From positions 1 through 5,587 of the forward strand of contig JAEZYO010001007.1 in NCBI GenBank assembly GCA_023419055.1: a DNA stretch of 5,587 nucleotides, given 5' to 3'. Source of the stretch: Pseudomonadota bacterium. Its GTDB lineage: Bacteria; Myxococcota; Polyangia; Polyangiales; Polyangiaceae. Position 1 is the stretch's first letter. Every line of letters begins with the position of its first letter. Made by a program: the position numbers and the translations under genes. Below the pieces are notes generated by a model. It did not search any database, was not told where the DNA came from, and was given only the letters and a program-made list of their open reading frames with translations. Below, piece by piece: positions 5,582 to 5,587 of this stretch.

Positions 5582-5587
5582 GTCCGC

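Overview
The window is uniformly GC-rich and gene-dense, and all six genes read left to right on the + strand. Synonymous positions are dominated by G and C, and this creates long but meaningless reading frames on the other strand. A eukaryote-like Ser/Thr kinase, a small two-CBS protein and a Pro/Ala-rich exported protein of unrecognised family point to a myxobacterium, probably of the Polyangia type. That assignment is inferred from gene content and composition; no phylogenetic marker is present.

Layout. (1) Positions 1-843 hold the 3' part of an M19-type zinc dipeptidase, cut by the left edge. (2) A DUF1232 (YkvA-like) protein at 893-1423 follows 49 bp later. (3) After a 137-bp gap lies a stand-alone tandem CBS-domain protein (1561-1989). 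Its stop is followed 6 bp later by a long, almost perfect inverted repeat (1996-2049), the probable terminator, and then by a second perfect dyad (2058-2080). (4) An exported or membrane-anchored protein of unknown function (2162-2869) has its own likely extended -10 promoter. (5) A 196-bp gap carries a plausible sigma-70-like promoter for a tight three-gene cluster: a cytoplasmic Ser/Thr kinase with a long coiled-coil tail (3066-4802), a small Rieske [2Fe-2S] protein (4816-5217) and a four-helix DUF423 membrane protein (5214-5564). The gaps inside the cluster are 13 bp and -4 bp.

How the genes relate. The last three genes are probably co-transcribed, and the Rieske and DUF423 genes are translationally coupled by an ATGA overlap. 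The biological link between kinase, Rieske protein and DUF423 protein is not obvious. The dipeptidase and DUF1232 gene may share a transcript. The CBS gene and the exported-protein gene look like single transcription units separated by the hairpin. I see no RNA gene, mobile element, CRISPR array or recent transfer. The window looks like ordinary chromosomal sequence; its less-described parts are the kinase-Rieske-DUF423 cluster, the exported protein and the paired dyads.
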